A stretch of 35,935 nt of DNA from a virus: IMG/VR virus record IMGVR_UViG_3300036886_000393, positions 1 through 35,935 of that record. The stretch is one strand, 5' to 3'. The stretch's first letter is position 1. Each line of letters starts with the position of its first letter. Made by a program: the position numbers and the translations under genes. This document shows, in pieces, positions 1-5,933 of the stretch. The notes under the pieces were generated by a model, which saw nothing but the letters and a program-made list of their open reading frames with translations, was not told the origin of the DNA and ran no database searches.

Positions 1-139
1 TCATGGGAATCTTTGCTCCCGACTTTCTTGCTTGGTTCAGGGCAGCTGCGACAGCTTGCTTCTTTTGGTGGCCTGACTCCTCCATTTCTTTAATGTTCGT
101 ACCGATCGTGCTTTTGGATGTTCCTCTAAGCAGTGGCAT
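1..139 (-). CDS. Small basic phage protein (DUF6496-like), cut by window edge
   Basis: The visible 46 codons start MPLLRGTSKSTIGTNIKEME and continue with a Lys/Gln/Ala-rich stretch (KKQAVAAALNQARKSG). This matches the pattern of a widespread family of short phage proteins that I recall as DUF6496-like, of unknown role. The reading frame is still open at position 1, so the C-terminus is outside the window. Its ATG lies inside the last codons of the upstream minus-strand gene (14-nt overlap), which points to translational coupling. Family assignment is from memory of the motif; the frame and start are directly visible. Confidence 0.6.
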   Translation of the reverse strand, partial: MPLLRGTSKSTIGTNIKEMEESGHQKKQAVAAALNQARKSGAKIPM

Positions 140-344
140 GTTCTTCTCCTGGTATAATTTGTCTAATTCCTAAATTAACTATCTGATCGTCCATCTCGAA
201 TAGGGACGATACGATCTTCTTTTCTTCGAGTAGCCGAAGATCTTTCTTGTTGAGGACAATCTCCAAATAGATCTCCTCTTCCAATGTCTCGTATATCACT
301 TCCATCTTGTCTAAGATCCGGTCTAAAATTGTTACTATCTGCAT
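126..344 (-). CDS. Small acidic protein overlapping the rusA 3' end
   Basis: A 72-residue acidic, Glu/Leu/Ile-rich protein (for example YETLEEEIYLEIVL) with no family I recognise. It overlaps the 3' part of the RusA frame by about 170 nt in another frame and overlaps the next gene by 14 nt. I chose ATG 344, which has a weak AGGA close upstream. A GTG at 371 and an ATG at 305 are alternatives. Its amino-acid composition looks like a real protein, whereas the overlapping RusA tail looks like out-of-frame sequence, so I think this frame is the one under selection here. Confidence 0.5.
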   Translation of the reverse strand: MQIVTILDRILDKMEVIYETLEEEIYLEIVLNKKDLRLLEEKKIVSSLFEMDDQIVNLGIRQIIPGEEHATA

Positions 345-738
345 AGATCCTGATGACAGTTCCTGGTACACTGCTGTAAATTTTCGTGCCCCTTATGTCA
401 TCTATCTGCGAATCATCGACATACACAAGACCATTCATGCAGTCAAGATAAAATTTGAGACAGTTATCGACATCAGGCTTCTTCATATATCTGACAACTC
501 CATGAATCATTTGCTTCTGCATAGATTTGGAGGCAGATTTTGGTATTGGCATTCGGAACAAAAGAGCAATGGAAAGCGGGATAGTGAAAGGGTCTTCCTT
601 GAATTGCGACCGCATCTGCCATCGCACTAATTCCTTCTCATGTCTTTGCCTGTCATAGACAACATTGGAATTTTTTATTCTCATTATGCCAGGTCTCATC
701 CAGGATATTGGCTCTCCTTCGATCTCTATCTGTATCAT
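175..738 (-). CDS. rusA: RusA-like Holliday junction resolvase
   Basis: Homodimeric endonuclease of the RusA family that cuts Holliday junctions during phage recombination and replication. The signature is residues 87-112: KPDVDNCLK followed by a second acidic pair in VYVDDSQI. D89, D91 and D108/D109 match the family's metal-binding aspartates and K95 matches the conserved lysine. The family is usually about 120-140 residues; this frame gives 187. The last 50 or so residues (from about NFRPDLRQDG) are rich in Asp, Arg and Ser and overlap another plausible gene, so the tail may be dispensable. ATG 738 has GGAGA eight bases upstream. It is divergent from the exonuclease gene across a 123-nt promoter region. 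Confidence 0.85.
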   Translation of the reverse strand: MIQIEIEGEPISWMRPGIMRIKNSNVVYDRQRHEKELVRWQMRSQFKEDPFTIPLSIALLFRMPIPKSASKSMQKQMIHGVVRYMKKPDVDNCLKFYLDCMNGLVYVDDSQIDDIRGTKIYSSVPGTVIRIYADSNNFRPDLRQDGSDIRDIGRGDLFGDCPQQERSSATRRKEDRIVPIRDGRSDS

Positions 739-792
739 TTCTTCTCCAATATATGTCTTGCCAACACATAGGATATGAACAAATATTTCACA

Positions 793-820
793 ATGACTTT
801 TTATCGAAATCTGCTATTGT
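793..820 (+). promoter_or_regulatory. Sigma70-like promoter for the recombination genes
   Basis: ATGACT (793-798), a 16-nt spacer, then TATTGT (815-820) preceded by TGC, an extended -10. The same TGnTATTGT occurs at 1513-1520 and 29323-29331. It sits about 40 nt before the exonuclease ATG. The rest of 739-861 presumably also drives rusA leftwards, but I see no clear -35/-10 pair for that direction. Confidence 0.5.
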
Positions 821-861
821 TCTTTCGCAAACAATGCAAATAAGACGTTTAAGGAGAGAAA

Positions 862-1431
862 ATGGATGAGATAAAACCAGGCTATACTAGAGTGTCAGAC
901 ATTCTTAAGCCTTGGACGAACTTCGATAATATCCCACCTGAAATTCTCGAAAGAAAGAGAAAGATCGGCGAGGAAGTCCATGAAGCAATACATATGTTCA
1001 ACTGCTGTATTCCTGTCACATATGAAGGTGAGGGCATTTCCTACTTTGAAAGCGCTCTCAACTGGATGCAGAAGTTCAAGGTGATGATCGATGTGGATCA
1101 TAGTGAGACTAGGCTGTACGATGATGAGTTAATGATAACGGGCAAGATCGATGCCCTGGTGAAGTTTCCACATGAAGATGAAATGGTCATGGTGGATTGG
1201 AAAACCTCAGCTTCTGCAAATAAGAAAACCAAGCTCCTATGGCAGCTTCAAGGCACTTTGTACCATTATCTTCTTATGAAAAACGATTACCCAAATCTCT
1301 CCGACAGGTTTCTTTTCATTCAACTTGACTCAGATAGCGGACTTCCCAAAATTCATGAGTTCACTTATTCTTCTGACGTCATGAATGTAGCAGCTTCCCT
1401 CATTGCTGCTCATCGATACTTCAATCCTTAG
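862..1431 (+). CDS. PD-(D/E)XK exonuclease, RecB/YqaJ-like
   Basis: A 189-residue nuclease of the PD-(D/E)XK superfamily, probably the 5'-3' exonuclease that makes single strands for the ERF annealing protein downstream. The core is visible: H40 in GEEVH, D97 in GKIDALV, then D112-W-K114 in MVDWKTS, followed by Q130-GTL-Y134, the QxxxY motif typical of RecB-family nucleases. ATG 862 has a GGAGAG Shine-Dalgarno site. The gene is followed by a strong terminator at 1450. The exonuclease/annealase pairing is the usual arrangement of phage two-component recombination systems. Confidence 0.8.
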   Translation: MDEIKPGYTRVSDILKPWTNFDNIPPEILERKRKIGEEVHEAIHMFNCCIPVTYEGEGISYFESALNWMQKFKVMIDVDHSETRLYDDELMITGKIDALVKFPHEDEMVMVDWKTSASANKKTKLLWQLQGTLYHYLLMKNDYPNLSDRFLFIQLDSDSGLPKIHEFTYSSDVMNVAASLIAAHRYFNP

Positions 1432-1449
1432 CTTCCTGTTCTCCTTCCT

Positions 1450-1479
1450 AGCCCTCGTTCAGAGGGCTTTTTCTTTTTC
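1450..1479 (+). terminator. Rho-independent terminator after exonuclease gene
   Basis: Perfect 7-bp stem AGCCCTC/GAGGGCT with a GTTCA loop, followed by a T-rich run (TTTTTCTTTTTC). It lies 19 nt after the exonuclease stop. Confidence 0.85.
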
Positions 1480-1491
1480 TCATCTTTGTGC

Positions 1492-1520
1492 TTGCGCAAT
1501 ATTCCAAACTCTGATATTGT
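1492..1520 (+). promoter_or_regulatory. Sigma70-like promoter, extended -10
   Basis: TTGCGC (1492-1497), 17-nt spacer, TATTGT (1515-1520) preceded by TGA. It lies directly after a terminator and 30 nt before the next ATG, so the genes from 1550 to 3176 form their own transcription unit ending at the terminator at 3183. Confidence 0.6.
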
Positions 1521-1549
1521 TATCTCGTAACGTAACAAAGGGAGGTATC

Positions 1550-1747
1550 ATGGCCACGCGTTCAGTGAGAGTTAGGATAAGAGAATACAGAGGAACAACG
1601 ACCTATCTTCCAGATTGCAAGTTTGCAGAAATGATCTGTGCTGTATCTGGAAGAAAGAATTTGTCAGAGAGAATGGTCAGGACATTGAAGGAACTTGGAT
1701 ATAAAGTAGAGGGCTCACAAGAAAAAAGAAGGGCTTTAGAAGAATAA
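1550..1747 (+). CDS. Small basic protein, unknown function
   Basis: A 65-residue Arg/Lys-rich protein starting MATRSVRVRIREYRG. I do not recognise a family. ATG 1550 is chosen because GGGAGG stands six bases upstream and the promoter at 1492 lies just before it; the frame is open further upstream but runs back through the terminator. It is the first gene of the unit that encodes the ERF annealase, so a DNA-binding or recombination-accessory role is possible but not shown. Confidence 0.65.
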   Translation: MATRSVRVRIREYRGTTTYLPDCKFAEMICAVSGRKNLSERMVRTLKELGYKVEGSQEKRRALEE

Positions 1748-1751
1748 AAAT

Positions 1752-1784
1752 GCCCCATGGCAGGATTGGAGCCCGCCATGAGGC
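1752..1784. other. Hairpin between small ORFs
   Basis: Ten-pair stem with one mismatch (GCCCCATGGC / GCCATGAGGC) and a 13-nt loop, not followed by T residues. It is not a classical terminator; it could be an mRNA processing or stability element. Confidence 0.4.
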
Positions 1785-1814
1785 CAACAGTAACAAACAA
1801 GAAACAACCACAAA

Positions 1815-2018
1815 ATGGTGAAAATTATGGTTGCCCCTCACACTTTATCACGACCGTCTGTTTTACATCCCAGTGAAATCTATGATCAATTGACGATTAT
1901 GTCCTTAGAAATGGACAAATTGAAGCTTGAATATCAAGTTGAGTGTCTCAAGAATTCATTGTCTATGTATAAGGAACTTTATTTGAAAACGAGAGGTGAG
2001 TTATATGGAAAAAAATAA
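1815..2018 (+). CDS. Small hypothetical protein, coiled-coil-like
   Basis: A 67-residue protein, MVKIMVAPHTLS at the N-terminus, then a heptad-like helical C-terminal half with regular Leu/Met spacing (EMDKLKLEYQVECLKNSL). No family recognised. No strong Shine-Dalgarno site precedes either ATG 1815 or ATG 1827, which lowers confidence. Its 3' end overlaps the next gene by 14 nt and contains that gene's GAGGTGAG ribosome binding site. Confidence 0.45.
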   Translation: MVKIMVAPHTLSRPSVLHPSEIYDQLTIMSLEMDKLKLEYQVECLKNSLSMYKELYLKTRGELYGKK

Positions 2019-2526
2019 CGAAATAATGGTCCTCGATGCCATGTATCAGATTGCGCAGTACAAAGAAGGTGTGCGGCAGGTAGTAGAGCATGTCAAAGAG
2101 ATAGAGATTGAGACCAAAGAGGATGCAGAAAACGCTCTTGACATAGCTGTAGAGGCTATCAATCTCAACGAGAAGATAGAAGAAAAGAGGAAAGAAATCA
2201 TAGAGCCATCGAGGCAGTTCCAGAATGAGATCAATCGATTGGCTAAGGAATTCACTACCAATCTTGAAGAAGTCAAGACAACTGTCATCGATGGGATTGA
2301 GGAATGGAAGTTAAGAAGTCCTCAAGTAGGGGAGTTAGGAACTCCAAAAGCCTCTACTTATGAAGGAGTAGAGTTCTCATACGAAGTTCTGGATATCGCA
2401 TCGATCCCTCGAGAATTCCTGAAGGTCGATGAAGGGATGATCAAACTCGCCATGAAGCAGGGGATGAGGAAGATCCCTGGGCTTGAGATTTGTAAGAAAA
2501 CTAAAACCATGTTGAGAAGGAGATAA
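2005..2526 (+). CDS. Coiled-coil recombination-associated protein
   Basis: A 173-residue protein. The first 100 residues are strongly helical and charged (EEKRKEIIEPSRQFQNEIN). The C-terminal part has the pattern IPREFLKVDEGMIKLAMKQG then IPGLEI, which I associate with phage proteins of unknown function encoded beside recombinases. ATG 2005 is chosen over the upstream in-frame GTG 1996 because GAGGTGAG fits it. It ends two bases before the ERF gene, whose AGGAG site lies in its last codons, so the two are translationally coupled and probably work together. Confidence 0.7.
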   Translation: MEKNNEIMVLDAMYQIAQYKEGVRQVVEHVKEIEIETKEDAENALDIAVEAINLNEKIEEKRKEIIEPSRQFQNEINRLAKEFTTNLEEVKTTVIDGIEEWKLRSPQVGELGTPKASTYEGVEFSYEVLDIASIPREFLKVDEGMIKLAMKQGMRKIPGLEICKKTKTMLRRR

Positions 2527-2528
2527 CC

Positions 2529-3176
2529 ATGAAAGAGATAAGCAAAGCAATGTCTGAGGCCTTCGTAGAGATTGAGGGTGCTGTTAAGGACAAGATGAAC
2601 CCTTACTTTAATAGCATGTATGCTGATCTAGGCAATGTCATAAATGCAGTCAAACCAGCTCTAGCTAAGCACGGTCTTTGGTTCATCCAGACAGTCCATA
2701 ATCAACCAGGATTCGCAGCTGTCGAGACGATCATTCTGCACTCATCAGGAGATAGTTTGTCATGTGGCATAACATCTGTTCCTGTATCAAAGAACGATGC
2801 TCAAGGTTATGGATCTGCTCTTACCTATGCTCGGAGATATAGTTTGTCTGCGGCATTTGGTGTAGCTCCTGAAGATGACGATGGCAATGAGGCATGCAAA
2901 ACTCCTGAAAAGAAGAAAGAGGAAGTTAGGAAGGTAGAAAGTTCTGAATTTCCTAATTTATCTCAGGAAACCATGATGAATAAGGATCAGATTAAGGCAT
3001 TGGCTAAGAAAGTGGCTGATGTTCTGCATCTTGAAATAGATCCTGTTGTCAATTTCCTTACGATGTGGCAAAATAAAGGGTCTCCGCTTTTCCCAAGGGT
3101 TGAATACTTGCTCACAAATAAGAAAGAGGAGCTCCTCAAGTCATTTGGGAGATGGCAAGAGAAACAGTCTACTTAG
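2529..3176 (+). CDS. erf: ERF-family single-strand DNA annealing protein
   Basis: Recombinase of the ERF superfamily (P22 Erf type), which anneals complementary single strands made by the exonuclease. The signature is at about residues 86-120: PVSKNDAQGYGSALTYARRY, then LSAAFGVAPEDDDGNEA. The N-terminal part (MKEISKAMSEAFVEIEGAVKD, NPYFNSMYADL) also fits the family. The C-terminal third, after a Lys/Glu linker, is a helical domain of unknown role. ATG 2529 has AGGAGAT eight bases upstream. A terminator follows directly. Confidence 0.88.
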   Translation: MKEISKAMSEAFVEIEGAVKDKMNPYFNSMYADLGNVINAVKPALAKHGLWFIQTVHNQPGFAAVETIILHSSGDSLSCGITSVPVSKNDAQGYGSALTYARRYSLSAAFGVAPEDDDGNEACKTPEKKKEEVRKVESSEFPNLSQETMMNKDQIKALAKKVADVLHLEIDPVVNFLTMWQNKGSPLFPRVEYLLTNKKEELLKSFGRWQEKQST

Positions 3177-3182
3177 AATTTT

Positions 3183-3223
3183 GGGCCTCACTCGGTAATT
3201 GGTGATGAGGTCCTTTTCTTTTT
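3183..3223 (+). terminator. Rho-independent terminator after erf
   Basis: Eight-pair stem GGGCCTCA/TGAGGTCC (one G-U pair) around a 15-nt loop, followed by TTTTCTTTTT. It ends the recombination transcription unit. Confidence 0.8.
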
Positions 3224-3297
3224 GGGCTCCATTAGAACGCACATCGATATCTCTTCGGGCGGTCCGGAGAGGTTCTGGGATGGAGCCCTTTTCCCTT
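3224..3297 (+). ncRNA. Structured RNA element ending in a T-rich tail
   Basis: Nested helices: outer 9-bp stem GGGCTCCAT (3224-3232)/ATGGAGCCC (3280-3288); middle AGAAC (3234-3238)/GTTCT (3272-3276); inner 8-bp hairpin CTCTTCGG (3251-3258)/CCGGAGAG (3264-3271) with a GCGGT loop and one G-U pair. A 12-nt bulge (3239-3250) separates middle and inner helices. A TTTTCCCTT tail follows. It is too elaborate for a simple terminator, so it is a candidate small RNA or a structured second terminator. No family recognised. Confidence 0.5.
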
Positions 3298-3347
3298 CCA
3301 ATTCCATTGACTACATAGATCTTTCGGTGGTATCAGTCTGACGAGTC

Positions 3348-3380
3348 AAAAAAAAGCCAGAGAGCTTCAACTCTCTGGCT
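3348..3380 (-). terminator. Minus-strand terminator upstream of initiator gene
   Basis: Perfect 10-bp stem AGCCAGAGAG (3355-3364)/CTCTCTGGCT (3371-3380) with a CTTCAA loop. The eight A residues on its left become a T8 run when read leftwards, so it would stop leftward transcription coming out of the replication gene. Confidence 0.7.
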
Positions 3381-3392
3381 AAGTTGACATAA

Positions 3393-3408
3393 CCTTGTTA
3401 GCCCAAGG
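3393..3408. promoter_or_regulatory. Inverted repeat before initiator gene
   Basis: CCTTG-TTAGCC-CAAGG, eight bases before ATG 3417, overlapping the AAGG that serves as the Shine-Dalgarno site. A TTGACA at 3384 lies just left but has no well-spaced -10 before the ATG. The repeat could be a protein-binding site or an RNA hairpin that hides the ribosome binding site. Confidence 0.35.
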
Positions 3409-3416
3409 CTATACCT

Positions 3417-4583
3417 ATGAATGGATGCGTTGAGAAGTTTAGCAAGCTCAGACATTCTATTGCAAGTGATAAATCACTCACCTACGCACAAAAAATAATC
3501 CTCTCAGTCATCGAGAACTATTCCCGAGGATTAGATGGCTGTTGCACGGCGTCGTTTCGTCAAATCCTTGAAGACATTGGATCAGGGGATGGAAATGAAC
3601 GTTGGTTGCATGATTTACTTCTTGGATTAAGAGATCAAGGACATATTCGAATTGAAGGAGTGAGTAGGTCAAGGAAAATCTATCCTGTTTTCAAAGAAAT
3701 AATACCGGGCGAAAATAACCCAGTAGATTCTCTAGTAAAAAATCCTCTACTGGGTGAAATTCACCCAGTAGATTCTCTAGTAAAAAATCCTCTACTGGGT
3801 GAAATTCAGCATGAAGTACTGGGTGAAATTCAGCAGCCCCCCCTTATACCCCCTATATATGTTAATAAGAGTATTAGAAAAGAAGAAGAAGAAGAGAGTA
3901 TATCTAAGCTTCCGCCCGCACGCGAGGATGTCTTTGTATCTGAAAAGAAAAAAGAAGAGCCTTCGGCCAAAGATCCAGTCGTCGCTCCGCTCCTTCTTCC
4001 ATCTTCTTCTTTATCTAAAAAATTTAGAAAATACAAAAACATAGAACTCACTGAACAACAATACGAACAGATTTGCAAAGAATATGGCGAAGAATTCGTA
4101 AAGAAAAAAATGTCTGATTTTGATAATTATCCTGAGAAAAGCGCAGAAGCTCGCGAGAAGTTCAGTCATTATGAAGGGAAGCATTATGAAACTATTCAGG
4201 TTTGGTGCGAGAAGGATTACAAAAATTCAGTAGCTCGGTCTGAAGAAAAGAAGAAAATTTATGAGGCAGCGGGGATAGAAAAACCACTTCCGCCATCAGC
4301 AATGATAGAATGTGTTCAGACAAGAAATAGAAACAAAAAAATATGCGATCAAATTATATCAAGATACAAAGAAATCGAACAGTATATTGAAAAGCAGTCA
4401 ACAATTGTCTTTATAAATGCTCCCGGAAGAAAAAGATTTAGGGCAGATTTTAGCGACGTCGCTTTTGGGGAATTGTTTGAGAACGAGTGCAGAAAAGCCC
4501 TTTCTCCCGGCTCTTATGATCTTAATAGATTTGGAATGATGGCGAATCCGCAGGCGAAACAGGGATGCCAGAATATTGCATAG
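3417..4583 (+). CDS. Replication initiator-like protein (lambda O-type organisation)
   Basis: A 388-residue protein. Residues about 15-92 look like a winged-helix DNA-binding domain (SLTYAQKIILSVIENYSRG, then FRQILEDIG and LRDQGHIRIEG), as in phage replisome organisers. Residues about 96-139 are a repetitive segment (PVDSLVKNPLLGEI twice) encoded by iterons, followed by a low-complexity acidic linker and a basic C-terminal region (from about residue 205) that may bind a helicase or loader. Insulating terminators lie upstream and a noncoding region downstream. The initiator role is inferred from the domain and the embedded iterons; sequence similarity to a named family was not testable here. 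Confidence 0.65.
   Translation: MNGCVEKFSKLRHSIASDKSLTYAQKIILSVIENYSRGLDGCCTASFRQILEDIGSGDGNERWLHDLLLGLRDQGHIRIEGVSRSRKIYPVFKEIIPGENNPVDSLVKNPLLGEIHPVDSLVKNPLLGEIQHEVLGEIQQPPLIPPIYVNKSIRKEEEEESISKLPPAREDVFVSEKKKEEPSAKDPVVAPLLLPSSSLSKKFRKYKNIELTEQQYEQICKEYGEEFVKKKMSDFDNYPEKSAEAREKFSHYEGKHYETIQVWCEKDYKNSVARSEEKKKIYEAAGIEKPLPPSAMIECVQTRNRNKKICDQIISRYKEIEQYIEKQSTIVFINAPGRKRFRADFSDVAFGELFENECRKALSPGSYDLNRFGMMANPQAKQGCQNIA
3703..3832. repeat. Iterons: putative replication origin inside the initiator gene
   Basis: TACTGGGTGAAATTCA occurs exactly at 3748-3763, 3793-3808 and 3817-3832, with a degenerate copy at 3703-3718. The first three copies are spaced 45 bp apart and lie within a 45-bp tandem repeat (3719-3763, 3764-3808). 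Each 45-bp unit also contains CCCAGTAGA with its perfect inverse TCTACTGGG. Just downstream, 3841-3900 is a pyrimidine run, CTATATATGTTAATAAG and then a purine-rich stretch, suitable as a melting region. Lambda and relatives place the origin in the middle of gene O in the same way. Confidence 0.65.
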
Positions 4584-4662
4584 AATCGACCTACACTGAA
4601 CGATCGCAGGCTTGCTAGTAAAACCATACTAACCATGACATAAAATTGATTATAGGGCAGAT

Positions 4663-4725
4663 TAGGCGCCTAGATTTCGATTTATGTACAAAGGTACATA
4701 TTCTTCGAGGCAGTTGTTCGAAATC
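4663..4725. promoter_or_regulatory. Nested inverted repeats in noncoding gap
   Basis: Palindrome TAGGCGCCTA (4663-4672); outer arms GATTTCGA (4673-4680) and TCGAAATC (4718-4725); inside them TATGTAC-AAAG-GTACATA (4683-4700). This dominates the 225-nt gap between the initiator gene and the next gene. It looks like a cluster of operator sites or a structured RNA. No protein-binding partner is identifiable in the window. Confidence 0.5.
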
Positions 4726-4808
4726 ACCGTACGACTGATCCCCAAAAATTTCTGTCGCCAAAAAATCCATGTCTTCCTATCTTGTTTTTGCCAACAAAAG
4801 GAGGGCAT

Positions 4809-5159
4809 ATGTTCAGGCTAGCGCTTTTTCTCTTTTCTTTTCCTGCAATCTGTCTGTGTTCAGACCAGCCTATTCCAAAATCATGCATTCGTAAGACCAA
4901 ACACAAGGCTTACTACTTCAAGGAGGGAGATGGGATAGCTCTTTACAATGGGGAATTCTGCATTTATATCTCGAGTTCTTCACACAAAAATGACACCAAA
5001 GATGTGGTTCATACGAGAGTACTTAGGTCATCATGGAAGGGGATTTATTTTAGGAAAGACGATATTAGGCATATAGAGCACATTCCTAGGATAGACAAAC
5101 CATTTCCTCACTCTACAGTTCCGGCAAGAGATCCATACAATGAACTTGAATTAAACTAA
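4809..5159 (+). CDS. Small secreted protein, unknown function
   Basis: A 116-residue protein with a typical Sec signal peptide: MFRLALFLFSFPAICLC, then SDQPIPKSC. No clear lipobox precedes either cysteine. The mature part is Lys/His/Tyr-rich with several Arg-Lys pairs and has no family I recognise. ATG 4809 is chosen because GGAGGG stands just upstream; an in-frame upstream ATG at 4782 lacks one. Export from the infected cell suggests action on the envelope or superinfection control, but that is a guess. Confidence 0.65.
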   Translation: MFRLALFLFSFPAICLCSDQPIPKSCIRKTKHKAYYFKEGDGIALYNGEFCIYISSSSHKNDTKDVVHTRVLRSSWKGIYFRKDDIRHIEHIPRIDKPFPHSTVPARDPYNELELN

Positions 5160-5186
5160 ACTATTTCTTTACAAATGGAGGTTATT

Positions 5187-5381
5187 ATGAAAAATTTTAA
5201 TAAAGAAATGGATGAAAGAGTAATGCATTTCCTTGAAGGATTTCAGAATTACATGCGACAAACAAGGCAACAAGTTCTTCAAGAGCCAGAACCAAAGAAA
5301 CTTCTTTTCTATCACGATTCTGAAGATGAAGAAGATGAGGCGGTACGAAGTTATACCGCCTCAAGAGAAAATCTTATCTGA
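5187..5381 (+). CDS. Small hypothetical protein, acidic C-terminus
   Basis: A 64-residue protein beginning MKNFNKEMDERVMHFLEGF, helical at the N-terminus and ending with an acidic segment (HDSEDEEDEA). No family recognised. ATG 5187 has GGAGGT six bases upstream. Its 3' end contains a 10-bp hairpin. It lies 27 nt after the secreted-protein gene and probably shares its transcript. Confidence 0.65.
   Translation: MKNFNKEMDERVMHFLEGFQNYMRQTRQQVLQEPEPKKLLFYHDSEDEEDEAVRSYTASRENLI
5336..5363. other. Stable hairpin at a gene 3' end
   Basis: Ten-pair stem TGAGGCGGTA/TACCGCCTCA around an 8-nt loop, inside the last codons of the preceding gene and between converging genes. There is no T run on either side, so it may protect a transcript end or act as a weak terminator in both directions. 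Confidence 0.45.
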
Positions 5382-5394
5382 TTCTGGGGAGGGG

Positions 5395-5610
5395 TTAAAT
5401 GCCTCTCCCTCTGTAATCCTCATAGATGATCACTTCGTGGCCAAGTTTTGTTAGCCAGTCGAATATCCTATCCATGTCATATTCCGAGATTTCGTATTCC
5501 GACATTTTCATAAATTCTAGGACATCTTCTGCTTCTTGGCTTTCAGGGGCGTAATGAAGCTTGCCTGAGTGAAGATAGTGTTCTCTGAAGACGATTGGTG
5601 CTAATGACAT
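5395..5610 (-). CDS. Small hypothetical protein
   Basis: A 71-residue protein from ATG 5610 (MSLAPIVFREHYLHSG), with an acidic middle (ESQEAEDVLEFMKMSEYEIS) and a C-terminus ending EDYRGRGI. No family recognised. I prefer ATG 5610 because GGAG is well placed; upstream in-frame ATGs at 5622 and 5661 have poorer ribosome binding sites. It converges with the gene ending at 5381. Confidence 0.6.
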   Translation of the reverse strand: MSLAPIVFREHYLHSGKLHYAPESQEAEDVLEFMKMSEYEISEYDMDRIFDWLTKLGHEVIIYEDYRGRGI

Positions 5611-5662
5611 ATTGTTCTCCATTTCTTGCTTAATATCGGTTTGCTGACTTTTTTTCAACATC

Positions 5663-5680
5663 TAGGCCCTGCATGGCCTA
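5663..5680. other. Inverted repeat TAGGCC-ctgcat-GGCCTA
   Basis: Six-pair inverted repeat with a 6-nt loop, followed on the plus strand by TTTCCTTTCT. It lies upstream of the minus-strand gene at 5610 and could be an operator for it or a weak plus-strand terminator. Confidence 0.35.
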
Positions 5681-5763
5681 TTTCCTTTCTATACCAATCA
5701 CTATATCCCCAACCTCGCAATATTGCAAGCTTATTAGATCAAGAAAGATGAAAAAAGAATCTC

Positions 5764-5791
5764 TTGACAATATCTTTTGAAATGGTATGGT
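5764..5791 (+). promoter_or_regulatory. Promoter upstream of terS-like gene
   Basis: TTGACA (5764-5769), 16-nt spacer, TATGGT (5786-5791). The duplicated right-hand copy keeps TATGGT but has TTATTC where TTGACA should be, so the left copy is probably the working one. Confidence 0.5.
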
Positions 5792-5813
5792 GGAGATATA
5801 TGTGTGGAGGCAT

Positions 5814-5933
5814 ATGCCTGAAGAAGAAAAACAGAAGAGGAAAGCCGGATCCGCACCCTCGCAATATTGCAAGCTTATTCGATATCTTTTGAAATGGTAT
5901 GGTGGAGATATATGTGTGGAGGCATATGCCTGA
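5814..5933 (+). pseudogene. 39-codon duplicate of the terS-like start
   Basis: The left copy of the duplication keeps the same ribosome binding site and first 11 codons (MPEEEKQKRKA) as the terS-like gene, then runs on through the repeat for 28 more codons and stops at TGA 5931-5933, overlapping the true start codon at 5926. It is a by-product of the duplication, but it could act as an upstream peptide coupled to translation of the real gene. Confidence 0.45.

Noticed and set aside
1403-1549. Upstream extension of the small gene that starts at 1550
   Set aside because: The extension runs through a terminator and a promoter and has a hydrophobic, non-coding-like composition; the GGGAGG site fixes the start at 1550.
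3338-3350. CTGACGA followed by A-rich sequence, resembling a hammerhead ribozyme core
   Set aside because: The second conserved strand and the three helices are not present around it.
3384-3414. TTGACA with TATACC as a promoter for the initiator gene
   Set aside because: The spacer would be 20 bases and transcription would start after the ATG at 3417, so it does not work as a normal promoter.
5345-5356. Eleven bases (ATAACTTCGTA on the minus strand) identical to part of a loxP arm
   Set aside because: Only one partial arm, lying in the loop and edge of a hairpin; the second arm and spacer are absent, so it is a chance match.
5846-5876. GGATCC and AAGCTT sites near the duplication, suggesting a cloning artefact
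   Set aside because: Both occur within otherwise natural sequence, AAGCTT is part of the repeated segment itself, and the copies differ in internal length; an assembly artefact is possible but not shown by these sites.
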